Source: Synaphobranchus kaupii (lineage: Eukaryota; Chordata; Actinopteri; Anguilliformes; Synaphobranchidae). Taken from it: a stretch of DNA of 64,000 nt. The first letter of the stretch is position 1; the number at the start of each line of letters is the position of its first letter. Positions 45,693 through 58,344 of this stretch are shown here, piece by piece. A program made the translations under genes and the position numbers. The stretch spans positions 59,547,626 through 59,611,625 of the forward strand of contig CM056379.1 of assembly GCA_029718625.1 (NCBI GenBank). The letters run 5' to 3'. The notes under the pieces were generated by a model, which saw nothing but the letters and a program-made list of their open reading frames with translations, had not been told where the DNA came from and ran no database searches.

Positions 45693-46768
45693 GCTGGAAA
45701 GAACAGTAACACTGCCGCAGCCACCGAGGTGCAGCAAGCAATCGGTAACGTGGATGTGTTCACTCAGCAGCGCACATTTATCTCAAAACCACGAAAAAAA
45801 ACAGGACAGAAAGTAACGCCCTTGTTAATAATGTCCTAAATAAGCGATCGCATATACGCCAGAATAAAAGCTAGTAGCCCAAGGGAAGGAAACTGTAGTA
45901 GCCTAGTCTTTTAATAAGATCTCTACTAACAGGCATAGTCTAGTTTCGGGACAACAACGTCAACCTAGCCATAGCTCTAGATTGAGAATACTAAAAGGGT
46001 ATCTTATTAATCCACTTCCTTCATGAACTGTTTTAAAGGAGAATACAGTATGTAGCACAGGCTTATTCACTCCTCGTATTGCTTGCAAACGTGTTTGTTG
46101 TTAAATTCTGCCATAGCTACATTCAGGAAAGCTACATCTAAATGACGTAGACCTAAGTAAAGTGCATGGTAATTCATTCCTGTACGTTATTAGGCTTTAT
46201 GGGCTAATTTGAACATTGGGTATACGATTCTCACAAATGCCTCGAAAAATCAACATGATGTCCCGCATATTCCGGTAAAAGACTTTGCGTGCAGATGACT
46301 TTGCGTGTACATTTGCGGGGATGCCTCCTCTGTTTTCTTCACAATTCGCACGCGGTTTTGTATATATAGCCTATATATATAATATGAATGAAAAAAAATG
46401 TTTTTGCCCCCGCACTTTTGAAATAATTCCGGCGCCGCTGCTACAGAACAGATAAGACCAACAACATCCTTCCCATAACGTAGCAGCTATCGATAGCTAA
46501 GGCTATCTATTGTCGTGATGTTTGTTTATTGTTCACAATAGTCTATCATGTTTGACCAAACCTTGATCATGTAAATGGAGACTACGTTACATGCTCAAAG
46601 CATTTAAGTTAGTAATCTTAGCTATTTCTCGGTAAATTTGACCACTGTTCATTTTCATAAAATAATAAAAAATCATAATTTTGTAATTCTGCTCGGTTCA
46701 TTCTGTAGCCATCAACATCCAGTGGTCGCGGCCCCAGAGTAAGGGTGAGGGGCAGTCATTACATAAAT

Positions 46769-46815
46769 ATTACATTACAGTCATTTAGCAGACGCTTTTA
46801 TCAAAAGCCACAATC
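46769..46815 (-). repeat. L2/SINE-type tail fragment
   Basis: Contains CAGTCATTTAGCAGACGC and TTTTATC in the inverse orientation of the LINE tail at 21895. Confidence 0.7.
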
Positions 46816-46910
46816 GTGTTCGTGGTGGGCGAGGCAGGGCCAGGGGAAGAGGACAGCTTGATCAGAGTCAACGTGATAGAGTCAACAGAATCCGGGAGGA
46901 GAAACATTCG

Positions 46911-46962
46911 TTGAGACGGAGCGGCACTTTATCACAAAATTAAAAGTGCCGCTCCGTCTCAA
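46911..46962. other. Perfect 20-bp hairpin
   Basis: TTGAGACGGAGCGGCACTTT at 46911-46930 is exactly inverted at 46943-46962 around a 12-nt loop. Pairing continues outward by several bases with one mismatch. The stem size resembles a small precursor hairpin, but no function can be inferred from one copy. Confidence 0.7.
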
Positions 46963-47079
46963 TGAATACTACAATCAAATCAGAAATTAATATTTTCCTA
47001 AAATAAATCAGAGATACCCTCAATTAAAATTTTTTACAGACATCCAAAAACTCCCCATCCTCTTAGGAGAGGAGAGGAC

Positions 47080-47341
47080 GTGCTGTGACCTGGCAGTGTA
47101 GTATGGGTAAGGAACTGGCCTTGTAACCGAAAGGTTGCAGGTTCGATTCCCAGGTAGGACACTGCCATTATACCCTTGAGCAAGGTACCTGAATGGCCTT
47201 GAGCAAGGTACTTAACCTGAATCGCTTCAGTATACCTGTATATCCAGCATTATAAATGGATATGTTAAAAAAAAAAACCTAAAAAGTTGTGTAAGTCGTT
47301 CTGGATAAGAGCGTATGCTAAATGCCTGTAATGTAATATAG
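47080..47341 (+). repeat. tRNA-derived SINE with L2-type tail
   Basis: The tRNA-like head has AGTATGGGTAAGGAACTGG (A-box region) and GCAGGTTCGATTCCC (B box at about 47139-47151). A body with a GAGCAAGGTAC repeat follows, then the tail GTAAGTCGTTCTGGATAAG, AGCGTATGCTAAATGCC and TGTAATGTAA. The tail matches the L2 LINE tail at 21895, so the SINE probably relied on an L2 reverse transcriptase. Confidence 0.85.
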
Positions 47342-47369
47342 CTGCCTGCCATCATCTTAGGGACAGTGA

Positions 47370-47705
47370 GTGACAGAGATCATTATACACCAATTGAAAT
47401 GGTTTGATATTTATTATATTCACTTTATAAGATCATATGTGTCATTCTCATCATCATTATTATCATTTCTATTGATAATTATTATTTTTAATTGTACTTC
47501 ATTATTTTACATTATTGTTATTTCTAAATCCATAATCAAAGAAAAGTTCTTGTTTTCATGTATGGTTACTGTTCATTCGTTTCGAGTCTTTGCTGTTTTG
47601 TATTGTTCAGAGTTAGATGTATGTCTTCGACTGTTTTAAAGCAGCATGCTTTGACAATACAGATGCAATGTCTTGTCATGCCAATAAAGCGAATTGAATT
47701 GAGTC
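47370..47705 (+). repeat. Possible LINE 3' end fragment
   Basis: AT-rich sequence ending in TGCCAATAAAGCGAATTGAA, a polyadenylation-signal tail common at the 3' ends of fish non-LTR elements. No coding part. Confidence 0.3.
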
Positions 47706-47822
47706 CACGGTCAGAGAAACTATATGTGAAACGTCACCACAATGCTCGTGCGTCGTCGTGCGTGTCTGAGAAGAACACGTGATAAGCAATTCTGGCCTAC
47801 ATAGCGTTGTCTATAAGTCCTT

Positions 47823-49757
47823 GGGCCCTATCTTACACCCGGCACAAAGCGGCGCTAACCCAAACGCAAGTGTTTTTGCTGTCTTACACCCGGCGCTAGG
47901 TTCATTATAACGCCTAACGCTTAGGTCCTTTAACTACCATGTATTCTTGCGCCCGTTGCAAGTGAACTGGGCGTGTTGGTTTTAAGATGAGGAGTGGCCA
48001 GGATTATTTTTGGCGTATTGCTATCTTGAGCCAGCAGAAAGCGCTTTGCGCTAGAACCACCACAAACCTGGTCTAAAGTCATGTCGCAGTTGTTTACATG
48101 TTATTTTAATGGCGCATATAAGTGCTTCGACATAGGCGTGTGCACAACGCGCGTACCCTCCTGTCTGTTACACACAGGGGTGCGCACAAGCATGACTAAA
48201 ATATCTAGATCACTGTGAAATATTATTATTGTGTAGGCTATATCAAAAATGCATAATAATAAAAAGTTCCATAGGTCCACAAACCTTTCCCTCAGCGAAG
48301 GGAAACGATGCCACATTACATTGCTCTCAGCCCACTCCATCAACATCCAGGCGATGTGCGATGGTACGGGACAATGGCTATCCATTAAAAAGGAGCTGAT
48401 AACACCTATATCAAGCCTAATGCGCGAATTGTCATTTGCACCTAATGCGTGAATTGTCATTCAATGGAAAACTCGTGCACTGCAATAGACGGACATTTGA
48501 GTTCTGAAAATGCGCTTCAGATGTCATTACAATACAGCTCTGTTTATCTAGGAATACAGCCTGTAAGTAAATAGAATGGTTTGTGACTGAAAAAAGTTCA
48601 AAACCTTGTCCAGTGAATATTGCTTTTATTGTTTTTCAAATAGCCTAGGCTACAGCGGACTCGCTGTGCACAAGGTTTTTTCGATAGCCTATGGTTAAAA
48701 AACGGAGATAAATGTCATCATGTTAACTGAATTGTAACCTTAGCTATTCTTCGTCCTTCATATTTTTAAAATTACAGTGACAAGGTTCATACCCTCAGCT
48801 TATTAAAACCCCGCTGATTTCACCTGTTATTCCATAACTGAACAAAATATTTTAAAGAGAACTAAGCGTCTAATTATAAACGAAATTTGCAGCACGTTAC
48901 ACAATTAATTTACAATTAATTTTAATTCCATTATCTGTATGTGCGCTTTACAGGCGCAGGTATGTTTCCCCTGCTGTAAATCGCACTTTTCACGGTCTTC
49001 CTGGGAAAGTGGATCGTTTTAAAGTATTACGCTACCAGTAAAACAGGTTGGTCACATTTCCATAAGCAGGACATTATAAAACAAGGGAAAATATGCTGAA
49101 CCTATGGGTTGCCAACCTGACAGATGTATTGTATTTAGTGGCATCATTAAGGCAAAATAACGTTATTTATGTTATTAATCAAAATTAGAATGCAGGTAGC
49201 CTAATGAACTTCGGATGAAGCTTGAACATGAGTTCATTGCATAATCAAACGAAATTTGTTAAACAAGCAGGCTAATTTGGCGTTTTCTAAGGTGAGACGG
49301 AAGCAATTGGTCGCTTATTCTCAGCTGTTTCAGGTGCTTTTAACAAAATTTAACCGCATATATTTTGTAAACAGCACTATCAGGAATTACCGGGAACTCA
49401 TAATGGTTAGTCCGAATAATACTGATCATAGGCTACTATTGATCCATATAGCCTATTCCTTGATCGCACTAAACACGCACAAGCATGTCTGTTTCGCCAT
49501 CATAAGCAATCCGCCAAGGTGGAAAAGCAGGCTTTTAAAGTGAATGGGATATGACATTTTGATTGGTTTATTGCATGTCACGCCCAAGACACACCTATAA
49601 TTAATGAAGAGACTAGGTTCAGCCCATTTGGACGTTGCGCCGTGCTTAGTGCCCAAAAAACACGGCGTTAAAATAGCAAAAGTGGACTTGGACACGCCCT
49701 AAATGGACTTTACGCCATGCGCTTAGACCAAGCGCCAAGATCGCCAAGATAGGGCCC
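47823..49757. mobile_element. PIF/Harbinger-type element, 1.9 kb, non-coding
   Basis: Ends GGGCCCTATCTTACACCC and the inverse of GGGCCCTATCTTGGCGATC, with CTT on each side (47820-47822 and 49758-49760), a 3-bp duplication. Subterminal GGCGC/GCGCC repeats are abundant. Open frames inside have no transposase or Myb signature. Confidence 0.8.
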
Positions 49758-49760
49758 CTT

Positions 49761-52240
49761 AATTCCAACTTGCAAAAACTAGGCCTGCCTTTAAAAGTAT
49801 TGATATCAAAATGTGGCCAAGTTACAACTAACAATATTGCCTATCGTAGCTCACACTAAATAAACTGAGACATGAGGTCAGAAAATACAGAAGTTAATGT
49901 TTTTAAGGGCTGAGAGTCTATGGTCATTGTGGTTACTTCTGTAGGAAACCCTGAAAAGTGCCAAACTCTCGGTGCTGTATAGCTATGGGGCATGCCCCGC
50001 CAAGCCGTAACTTGGCGGATGGCATACCTGCCATCCCAATAACGAGAAACCTATATGTTGTTATAATGAGAAAATATATCATTATAAACAAGAATAGTAT
50101 ACTTCCTTATCTCCTTATAATGAGATTTATCTAATTATAATAAATTATGAATTGTGTTGTGTTATAATGAGAGTTATATAAAGTTTGCCAACTAAACAGC
50201 ATAGCTTGAAAAAATCCTTGCCTTGCTTATATGGATTTTGGGAGGGGATCAGAAGATACCATAATCTTGATTCTATCTGAGAATATGCCTACGAACATGG
50301 CGGAGATTTTCCTCCTCGATATGCAAGTATTACTGCTTGTAATATTTAAAATATGTATGTTCATTTTTCCACACTACCATTGTCTTGTGTCATATGTTTG
50401 ATATTGCTTATTTTGACGTTTTGAGTGCATTTCACATACTGTAGTGTAAGCATTCATAAGTGTAGTGTAACCATCCTGATGGTGGAATATTCTTTTATTG
50501 TAATCTTATCATTGACTATGGCGTATTAGTATCTCCCTGGGCTGTCTTGTCACTTTGGGCATGGAAAATACCCATTCCAATTTACCGTGTGCTGATATGT
50601 GTTAGATTAATCTAACATTTTCCTTGGAGTGATTATGAATTTTTGAAACAAACTACAAAGAAATGTCATCCCAGGATAAATATTTACATACTGTAGAGTA
50701 CAGGAAAAACTTTTTATTGAGTGATCTGTGGTTGAACTCAATTGTTTTTCACAAATAGTTTCAGTGACCTTATTTATAAGGCCTTATTTATAAAACTTTG
50801 TGTAGGTTCTACACTAAAAGGTTACGTACGTACAACACTGCATACACTGAAAAATATGCTGATTTACAAAACTGCCCGTATGCTCAACTGCACACAATTT
50901 TCTCACAATCAACTTGAAATTTTACATATGTGCATAAGTGCAGTATCCCGCCCCATTAACTCCCACAATTAACCATAAATGGTTAATGGAACGCCCAATG
51001 TGAATATGATATGCATACAAAACAGCTTTTGTCATTCCAATTAATTCTCAGAAAAAATGTAGACTGCAAAACAAACAAGAGAAACTTTGCGGAGTGTGAA
51101 ATAGAGACGCTTATTATGGAGGTAGAGGTCAGACGTGCAGTGGCAGTCCTAGGCATTGGCGACATAGGCAAGAGACTATGGGGGCAACAAATGATGCGGT
51201 GCCACCACCCCTCCCCGGGAACACGTGTAGACACAACAATGTTTTCATCGGCACCAGCTTTTTACAATTCAGATATTGCAGTTATGGTAGCACCAATTTC
51301 CAAGCCACTTGGCAGATCAACTCATCTTATCAATATCTCGCCATAAAACAAACATGGGAAAGATTTGTTCAGCTATTTTCATATAGTTAAGTACATAATA
51401 AAATTAGCATTAAGGTTAGGACTCTTTTTTTCAACAATCTAGCTCAAATTCTACAACTCTATTCGCTAAAGTAGACATAGCGATATGTCGGGCATGACAT
51501 GGACTAAGGCTTTTACTGGGTTATATTTATGTTTATTGCACTTTATAATTCTACGATACCGGAAATTAATTGACCATTGACTTATCATTGGGGCATACAT
51601 TTTGTAGCTACATCATGCTAACTGAAAGTTCAAACTACCGTTGAACAACAGTCTCGTGCAATGATAGATTTATCCTGACTAATTTTACTCGGTCTGTCTC
51701 TGATGCTCTCATGCTAACTGTTACCTATTTCTCACCCTTATCTCTGAGCACTTAAAAAGGCAATTTTCGCCTTAGAATTTACTTTCCCTAATGTTTATTA
51801 CACAAAATCCACATCAGTTAGTGGAAAATTATTGTACACAGTTCATCACCAACATGTTTCCCACCATGGGAGAAACATTGTGCAGATATCTAAAAGCAGT
51901 GGATTTCTAGTTTTTCCAAGATAAGTGTCCTTTTTGTGTCCCAAAACCTCTCCAAATTGAATATTTTGGATGTTTTTATATATAGTTATATATAGTTATT
52001 TCACTCAAAATTACATATTTTGAACAGATAACAGAGATAAATCAATTCCATTTCACATTTCCAGATATACCAAAAACAGGCCTGCCTGGTTACCATGGTA
52101 ACTATATAATGCCTATTATGCTTGTCTGTTTCCACCTCCTCTGACGTGGATGTGGGGTTGGACTTTAGGAGGCAACTATTTACAAAAAGTGAACACACCG
52201 GAACATTATTTACAGAAAGAACTTATGTGGCTGTGTCCAT
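49761..52240. other. No gene; TTATAATGAGA-rich patch
   Basis: At about 50030-50190 the words TTATAATGAGA and CATTATAA recur in both orientations, a decayed inverted-repeat element perhaps. No other feature found. Confidence 0.4.
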
Positions 52241-53640
52241 TTTCATATCCAGGGTCCACCATGTTCTGAACATGCCAGTCAACAAAACAGTTCCTGTTTG
52301 CATTTATGCACAGAGGCACTCCACACTTCAGGCAGTTCTAATTAGTTTTCCTGTGCCTCTTTGATGCCATGCAAGGAACACAGTACTTCCATCCTGCTGT
52401 GGCTCTTTGTGAGGGGTCCACTGTAGGGGGGTCAATGATGGACGTCACAAAGTGCATTTATGGTGTAGGCCCTACTGCACCTTCGGCCTCCTCTGATGCA
52501 GCAGCCTCCACTGGAGCAGCAGCTACTGGTGCTCTCCCAGGCTTGAAGTCCACAAGCTGCTTACAGAGGTCCTCCCTGAAGGACTTCTGTGTGAGGAGTT
52601 TGGCATTTCTCTGCTGTGCCAGCTCCTTATGTAGTATGTACCCGTTCACTACTGCAATGCCGACAAAGTGGTGGAAAATGGTCTTATACCACTTTTTTGT
52701 TTTCTGCTCGACATTGTGACACTTGACAAGAGCATCAGACAAGTCCACGCCCCCCATGAACTTGTTATACTCTGTTAGCGCTGTAGGAACTGGTACTTTT
52801 CTTCTTGACCAGGAGTTGTCCTGTGTGTTCTGGATACGTCGCTCTACTGTTTCCCCAGTGTATGCTGGGTGGATGGTAGAACACAGTTTGACTTCACATG
52901 TGTCCATCCACTTTATATAGAGGAGCCTTTCCGGAGCCACCGGACCATCCCTCCCTCTGCTCTCCTAGGCATGTAAACCCTTTTCTGGTCTCACGGATAG
53001 TCCCACGAGCTTGAAACCAAATCAGGTATAAATCCTGGAACAGGGCAATACTTGTGTAGAAATTGTCGACGTACACATGGTACCCTGTTCCAAGATGTGC
53101 AACTTTTAACAAGTCCATGAGAGCATCTCCAAGTCCATGACAAGCAACTCCTTTTCCAGAGGCTGAGAGTGACTTACCACAGTAAATATTAAAGTCACAT
53201 GTGTAACCATTCTTGGGGTCTGCAAGTACAAACAGTTTGAAGCCCCATTTGGTGTGCTTGGCCTTCATGTACTGCTTCATCCCATTGCGGGTCTTAGAAG
53301 GCACCATCCGCTCATCAATGGACAGCAGTTGATGAGGATGGTAGTAAGCCCTGCAGGCATACTTGATGCTCTCCATGAGGGGCCTGACTCGGAAGAGGTG
53401 GTCGTATCCAGGTGTGCCTTTTCTTTGATCGTTCTGACGATCCTCACCAGGGTCACTCATGTGGAGTGTATAGGTGATGCTCCCAAAACTGGACCTTATC
53501 AGGGATGGCTATACATCCTCTTCTTGCTCCAGTAGTCCCTCAACGCATGTGCTTTCATCAGCGCTATACTGATAAGTAGGCCAAGGTACCTGTAGAGCTC
53601 TGCCACAGTCAATGAAACCCAAGTTGTCTCCCAGGGCTGT
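52240..53640 (-). pseudogene. piggyBac transposase, catalytic and C-terminal parts
   Basis: piggyBac-type transposases cut at TTAA without footprint. Read on the minus strand, the piece begins near 53640 with ELYRYLGLLISIALMKAHAL and RDYWSKKRMYSHP, then two stops and a frame break. An open 188-codon frame (53460-52894) has the first catalytic Asp in LLSIDERMVPSK (residue 49) and the second in YVDNFYTS (132). A further frame (52940-52458) has the third in FMGGVDLSDALV (residue 66, with D69) and the KWYKTIFHHF block. After a stop, a Cys-rich end follows (CVPCMASKRHRK, CLKCGVPLCINANRNCF), the zinc-binding C-terminal domain. All catalytic positions are kept, but at least three frame breaks make it inactive. 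Confidence 0.9.
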
Positions 53641-54829
53641 GCAGAGACCTTTTGAGAGGCAGGTGCTCAAAGTGAGAAAAGGGCACATCTAGAAAAACTA
53701 TTTGGGGGGGACACTTGAGGGGTGGGGGGTCCGGGGGCATGTAGCCACAAAGCTAATTTTTTGAAAAACAGCAGTGAAATGCTCATTTCTAGTGCCTTTT
53801 GAGAACTATTAATCTGCTGTTAAAAAAGTATAAACAAAACAAGCTAACAATACTGCAAAACAAACCAATCCAAATATTTAATTTATGCTCTTGCAAAATT
53901 TCCCTGCCTCCCTTTCTTTTCTCATGTAGCTGGATACTGTATTATTAGACATTAATAATGATTAGATATTATTCTGTTTCAATTTAAATACTTCAGCAAC
54001 AAACTAAAAAAAACAGCATATATTTACATGTATCATGGCTGAGATGGACTCATTTCACTGCCTCTCTACTGTCACCATTACTCCTACCTGCTGTGGCTCA
54101 GAGGGCTGAGTTGAGCTGCAGCAGCTTGCCACACTCTCTTCTCCCCCATCATCTTGAATCTAATGCTAATAATATGAGGTCAAATACAAGCCTTATTCAC
54201 TTTATGTCATCAGGAGGAAAATAGTTTGTCATTGTCATATCACAATGATCTAAATAATGAAAATATCTATCTAAGCCGTGTCAAATGCAAGTTTGAGTGG
54301 ATTGGCTAAAGAAAAAAATTGCTAGCCTTGGTCATCTCTTTGTGTATTTTATTTAATTTTTTGGTATTTAAAGATATCAGATATCATGCTATGCATGATT
54401 ATAAATGATGGGAAACAACCTTTCAATAAGGTTTGGGTTGAAAAAAGTGAACCTATCCTTTTTACCAGTTTAGCCTACCTCAAAGTAGACTACGCAGCAC
54501 ACCACTGTCACTAACACTCAGATGACTGATACCACCGGAGTTCTGGGCAGACTGCTTTTTGTCTGGGCAGAAACCAAATGGGCAAAGGACCTTGATATAC
54601 CATTCCAAGCATTGTGATTGGTTGCTCTGCCCTCAACGCTTAGATTGATGACTTGTTGACTGTGCTCTCGCAGCATGCCTTTCAAACTAAAAGTTAATGG
54701 CGAACATATATATCTCGGGCACCCAAAGCCCCCGCCCCCCCCCCCGTCTGCACGTGCCTGTTGTCTTCATCCCCTGGGCCCTTTCAGCATTTTAATTTGT
54801 AAAAAGTGTTTAAACAACACTTCCACTAA
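53641..54829. other. Non-coding interruption inside the piggyBac gene
   Basis: About 1.1 kb separates two parts of the same gene. A C run lies near 54730. No TIRs or splice sites that explain it were found; an inserted element that lost its ends or an expanded intron are options. Confidence 0.4.
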
Positions 54830-55237
54830 AAAATATCTGGATAACTTCCAAAGGGCTGTATGACAGGTGGGAGTCCAGTTGGGCACCTGGATTCCTGGAT
54901 GGGGAAAAGCCGTGTTGGGGTGGCTCTGGATCTATCTCACTCGAATCCTTCCACTTCTCCTCTGTGACCAGTGTGGGTGTGCTGATCCTCTTCGGTCCAA
55001 CAGCTGTTGACTTTGTTGTTGACTGTGGTGGAAAGAGCTGTCACACGTGCACTCACAGCCTTGCTCTGAGGCAACCGGGAGATCTGTGACCTTGTCTTTG
55101 GTCTTGCAGCTGGTTGGAGGATGGGAGCTACTCCTGCACTCACAGCAACGTGGCCCGGAGAGGGTAGGTGAAGGGGAGTTGTATGTTCCCAATGAACTTC
55201 CACGAGCCAGTTTAGGAGAAGGCTGGCTTGATAGCAT
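54780..55237 (-). pseudogene. piggyBac transposase, N-terminal part
   Basis: In one minus-strand frame the sequence reads EKWKDSSEIDPEPPQHGFSP, RNPGAQLDSHLSYSPLEVIQ and IFFSGSVV, then a stop. This is the conserved start of the piggyBac DDE domain (W..., PPxxxF, PG, SPLxxFxLFFSxxVV). Upstream lies a Ser/Pro/Cys-rich low-complexity region like the poorly conserved N-termini of the family. Longer overlapping frames are chance. Confidence 0.75.
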
Positions 55238-55310
55238 TGTGGTGTCCCTGAGGAAATAGAAATAAAATAAATAAGGTATACATAATACATTATCTTGTAA
55301 TTAAATTGTT

Positions 55311-55333
55311 ATATATATATATATATATATATA
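55311..55333. repeat. TA microsatellite
   Basis: An AT dinucleotide run next to the left end of palindromic repeat copy 4, and perhaps the reason for the insertion there. Confidence 0.9.
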
Positions 55334-56105
55334 CAGTTGCCCTCAAAACTATTCAACCCCCTTCACTTTTTGCACACTTTATTGTGTTGTAGATTTAATT
55401 TTAAATGGATAAAATTGCCATTTTTGCCCATCAATCTACACTCAATAACCCATAATGACAAAGTGAAAACATGTTTTTAGAAATGTTTGCAAATGTATTA
55501 AAAATCAGAAACTGAAATCTCTCATGTGCATAAGTATTCAACCCCTTTGCTTTAATGTATTTTTAAAGTATCATATTTCATATTTGGTCACATATCCTTT
55601 GCATGCTGTTACTTCCTGAAGTCTGTGACCCATCACCATCAACAAAGTCTCTCGATAACTTATTTTCAGGTACTGTTACAAGCGATACTATAACCTCTCT
55701 GCATTTGAATGGATCTCTATGGGAACTGGGGGGTGAGACTAGATTCACCTGTAAATTATGCTATACAGTATACACATGACTGGCGAAATGGCTGTACGTC
55801 ATCAAGGGTCTAAGGTATCAAACGGGCCCCAAACCATCACTCTACGGCCAGATATGGAGTAGATATGGATGGATCACAAGGGTTTCTTCTCCTGACTTTT
55901 TTACCCATAGAGTTCTATAGGAAAATGAGTCGGTCTCACCGCCCAATTCCCATAGAGATCCATTCAAATGCAGAGAGGTTATAGTATCGCTTGTAACAGT
56001 ACCTTAAAATAAGATATCAAGAGTCTTTTGATATTGATGGGTCACAGACTTCAGGAAGTAACAGCATGCAAAGGATATGCAACCAAGTATTAAATATGGT
56101 ACTTT
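55334..56105. repeat. Palindromic repeat, copy 4
   Basis: Begins CAGTTGCCCTCAAAACTATT, a Tc1-like end unlike those of copies 2, 3 and 5. Arms at about 55590-55735 and 55940-56095 are inverted copies (GTTACAAGCGATACTATAAC, AATGGATCTCTATGGGAA). The core is shared with the other copies. Confidence 0.8.
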
Positions 56106-58340
56106 AAAAATACGTATGATCCAAGGGTTCATGCTTAGACTAACCTAGGCTTGCCCTGCTTAAAATGTTTTGCATGGTTGTTTTTGCGCGGCTCGTTTAT
56201 TCTAGCTCGTGTGCGGTTGCCAGCTCTGCTGCGTGACTGGCATCCTATGCTTTCATGAAGGCGGAGGTCTTCTTGGAGTTTACTAGAAGCGGATTGCTAT
56301 GTCATGTAAAGCTAAGTTGACGCCAAATTCAGTATGACCATTTAAGACATGCGGACCATCCGTGTAACCTGGTCTTTATTATCCCCTTAGCTCGGTTGCT
56401 TCAATGTGTTTTTTATTCAAAATTTGGCAACCGGTTGTTGCTACCATGTTGTTAGTAGCCACATATGTTATGTAACTTCAGTTGCTAACTGAAAACTGTG
56501 CATGCCTGATCACTTCCCCTTGTGCAACAAATAAAAACAATAGGGCAAAGCGCCAGTTGTATATCTTGTCAAATCTAAAATCTTTCGTTCACATGGTAGC
56601 AGTATCATCGAGATGTATACGAACTGGAGACGGCTTGCTGGTTCCGTGGATTCCGATGGGAGCTGCTCATTGGCGCCATGGAGGCTGCCATGATAGACTA
56701 TGGTGCTTTTTGGAACCAGAGAATGCACACTGGCTAAATGTAAACGCTGCATTACTCTGCAGGAATCGTTTTCACATTTTGTATTTCTCAATGCAGCTAA
56801 AGCAAAAGCAGCGTTACATAATGGCTGGAGTCAGAATAAAAATGCTGCCTTTTTTGCTAAATTAATTTAGAATTTGATGTGCAAGATTTATGAACAATAA
56901 GGAGCTTGCATTTTGTTTTCAACAAGCGATTTATTCTTGTAAATGAGTATGGCCAGTGCGTAGGACCTTTAGCTTATGTGCTCTGCAGCTAACTAAAATA
57001 AATGCTAGTGTGTGCACTGTTCTGAAGCTTAAAGCGCCATTTGTGTGTGTGTTATATGCATTTGGAGGCTGCTTTGGTGTATGTGGTGTCTGCAACTGGT
57101 GCTGGCGGGGCATTGTTGGTGCGTAGCTTACACTCTAAAAGCAAGGGGCAAAAACCGGACTTCATTTTGACGCTCACTTCCTGCCTACTGCCAGCGCTGT
57201 TTGCTCCTGTATAAGTCTTTCTGGCTATTTCAACGCAAGTCAATGCTACCATGGGTCTGGTTTTCCACAAGTCACTCCCTCTACATAGGTGCTACTTCAA
57301 CTGCTGCTCTGCGCGTGCCTGCTGTAGGCGCGCATTTCCTTTTTGGAGGTAGAGTTCATGGAAGAGTTGTTAGCGTTTGGAAAGTACGGAGGAGGATAAC
57401 ATTGTGCTTCAGTTTGTAATCGATATTAGTTAGAGTTCTAAAATCCTATCAAAGCGGTTAGACTGATTTGCTCCTAAGGTAAAAATCTCTGTTGCCACTA
57501 AGGGGCAGAGGGAATTTTCCACTTTTTCCTCTGTTAAGCACTAAGCTTTATTTATTTAGCTAATTTGGCCACCTTGCTGACGGGAGGTTTTTATTTGGTT
57601 TTTCGCCCTCTCAGGAGCAAAACCAAACTGTTATAAGAGTCCGCGTCCGTTATTAATTGGCTAACCGTAACCTACTATAATCAGCTCTCAGCTAAATTAG
57701 ACTTTTTCCTGGGATATAAATAAAATATGAACAGTTCTTAAAACTATGCAGAAGTGGGTGGGAACCTGGCAAATGAAATGTGAAACTCTACATGTGGGAA
57801 TAAAAACGTAAGACAATACGTGATGAGGGGAACAAATTGAAATGTGCTAAATTTGAACAAAACTTTGGAAGACTCTAAGTATTGGATTACTGCCTTCTAG
57901 CTTTAAAAAAACAAACCTTTATCGTGCTCAAAGGCTCAGGACCTCTCATGCATCGTAAAGCTGCTTCAATTAAGTTTCACCTTGCCGCTTCACATTGCAT
58001 ATCTGATGGATTGCTGGATATTGCATATTGCTGGATCGCCGGGTTAATTTCTTGCAGCAAGGCTTATTCTGCTTTATAGGCTATGTATATCTGATGGAAT
58101 GTTGGGCTTATTGCTTTATTCTAAAGGCAAACAATTTCTAATGGCAAATAATTCAAATGAGCGATGCCGGCAATGGCTCGTCCAGCGGGTTCTGTGCAAA
58201 ATTCTGTCATCCGTGCTGTTGACATTTGCTACTTGCTTAAAAAATATACAGTATATAATAATAATAAATAAAATATGGTGGTTGCTGGGTACTGACTAAA
58301 AATTCCTTTTTCGATCCCACTCATCAGGTTTCTCGTGCAG
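56106..58340. other. No supported gene
   Basis: Open frames of 60-130 codons here have no domain, no bias and no exon partners. No clear repeat structure was found apart from short TG-rich patches. Confidence 0.4.
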
Positions 58341-58344
58341 TGGT

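Larger units (their letters stand above)
41600..46440. mobile_element. 4.8-kb hAT element with 8-bp target duplication, carrying nested insertions
   Basis: Ends CAGGGGCGCCGGAA and TTCCGGCGCCGCTG, flanked by CTACAGAA at 41592-41599 and 46441-46448. A Harbinger-type element (42939-43815) and a second hAT (44512-45692) are inserted within it. I see no surviving transposase frame, so its own remaining sequence of about 2.8 kb is decayed or was never coding. The flank just left of it is the L2-tail palindrome. Confidence 0.9.

Noticed and set aside
54932..55290. Two overlapping minus-strand frames of 101 and 117 codons as genes
   Set aside because: The third frame holds the conserved piggyBac N-terminal motifs; these two are shadows.
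56482..56865. 127-codon frame as a host exon
   Set aside because: No recognised domain and no convincing splice sites at its edges. The TTTCAG acceptor-like words near it are expected by chance in this composition.
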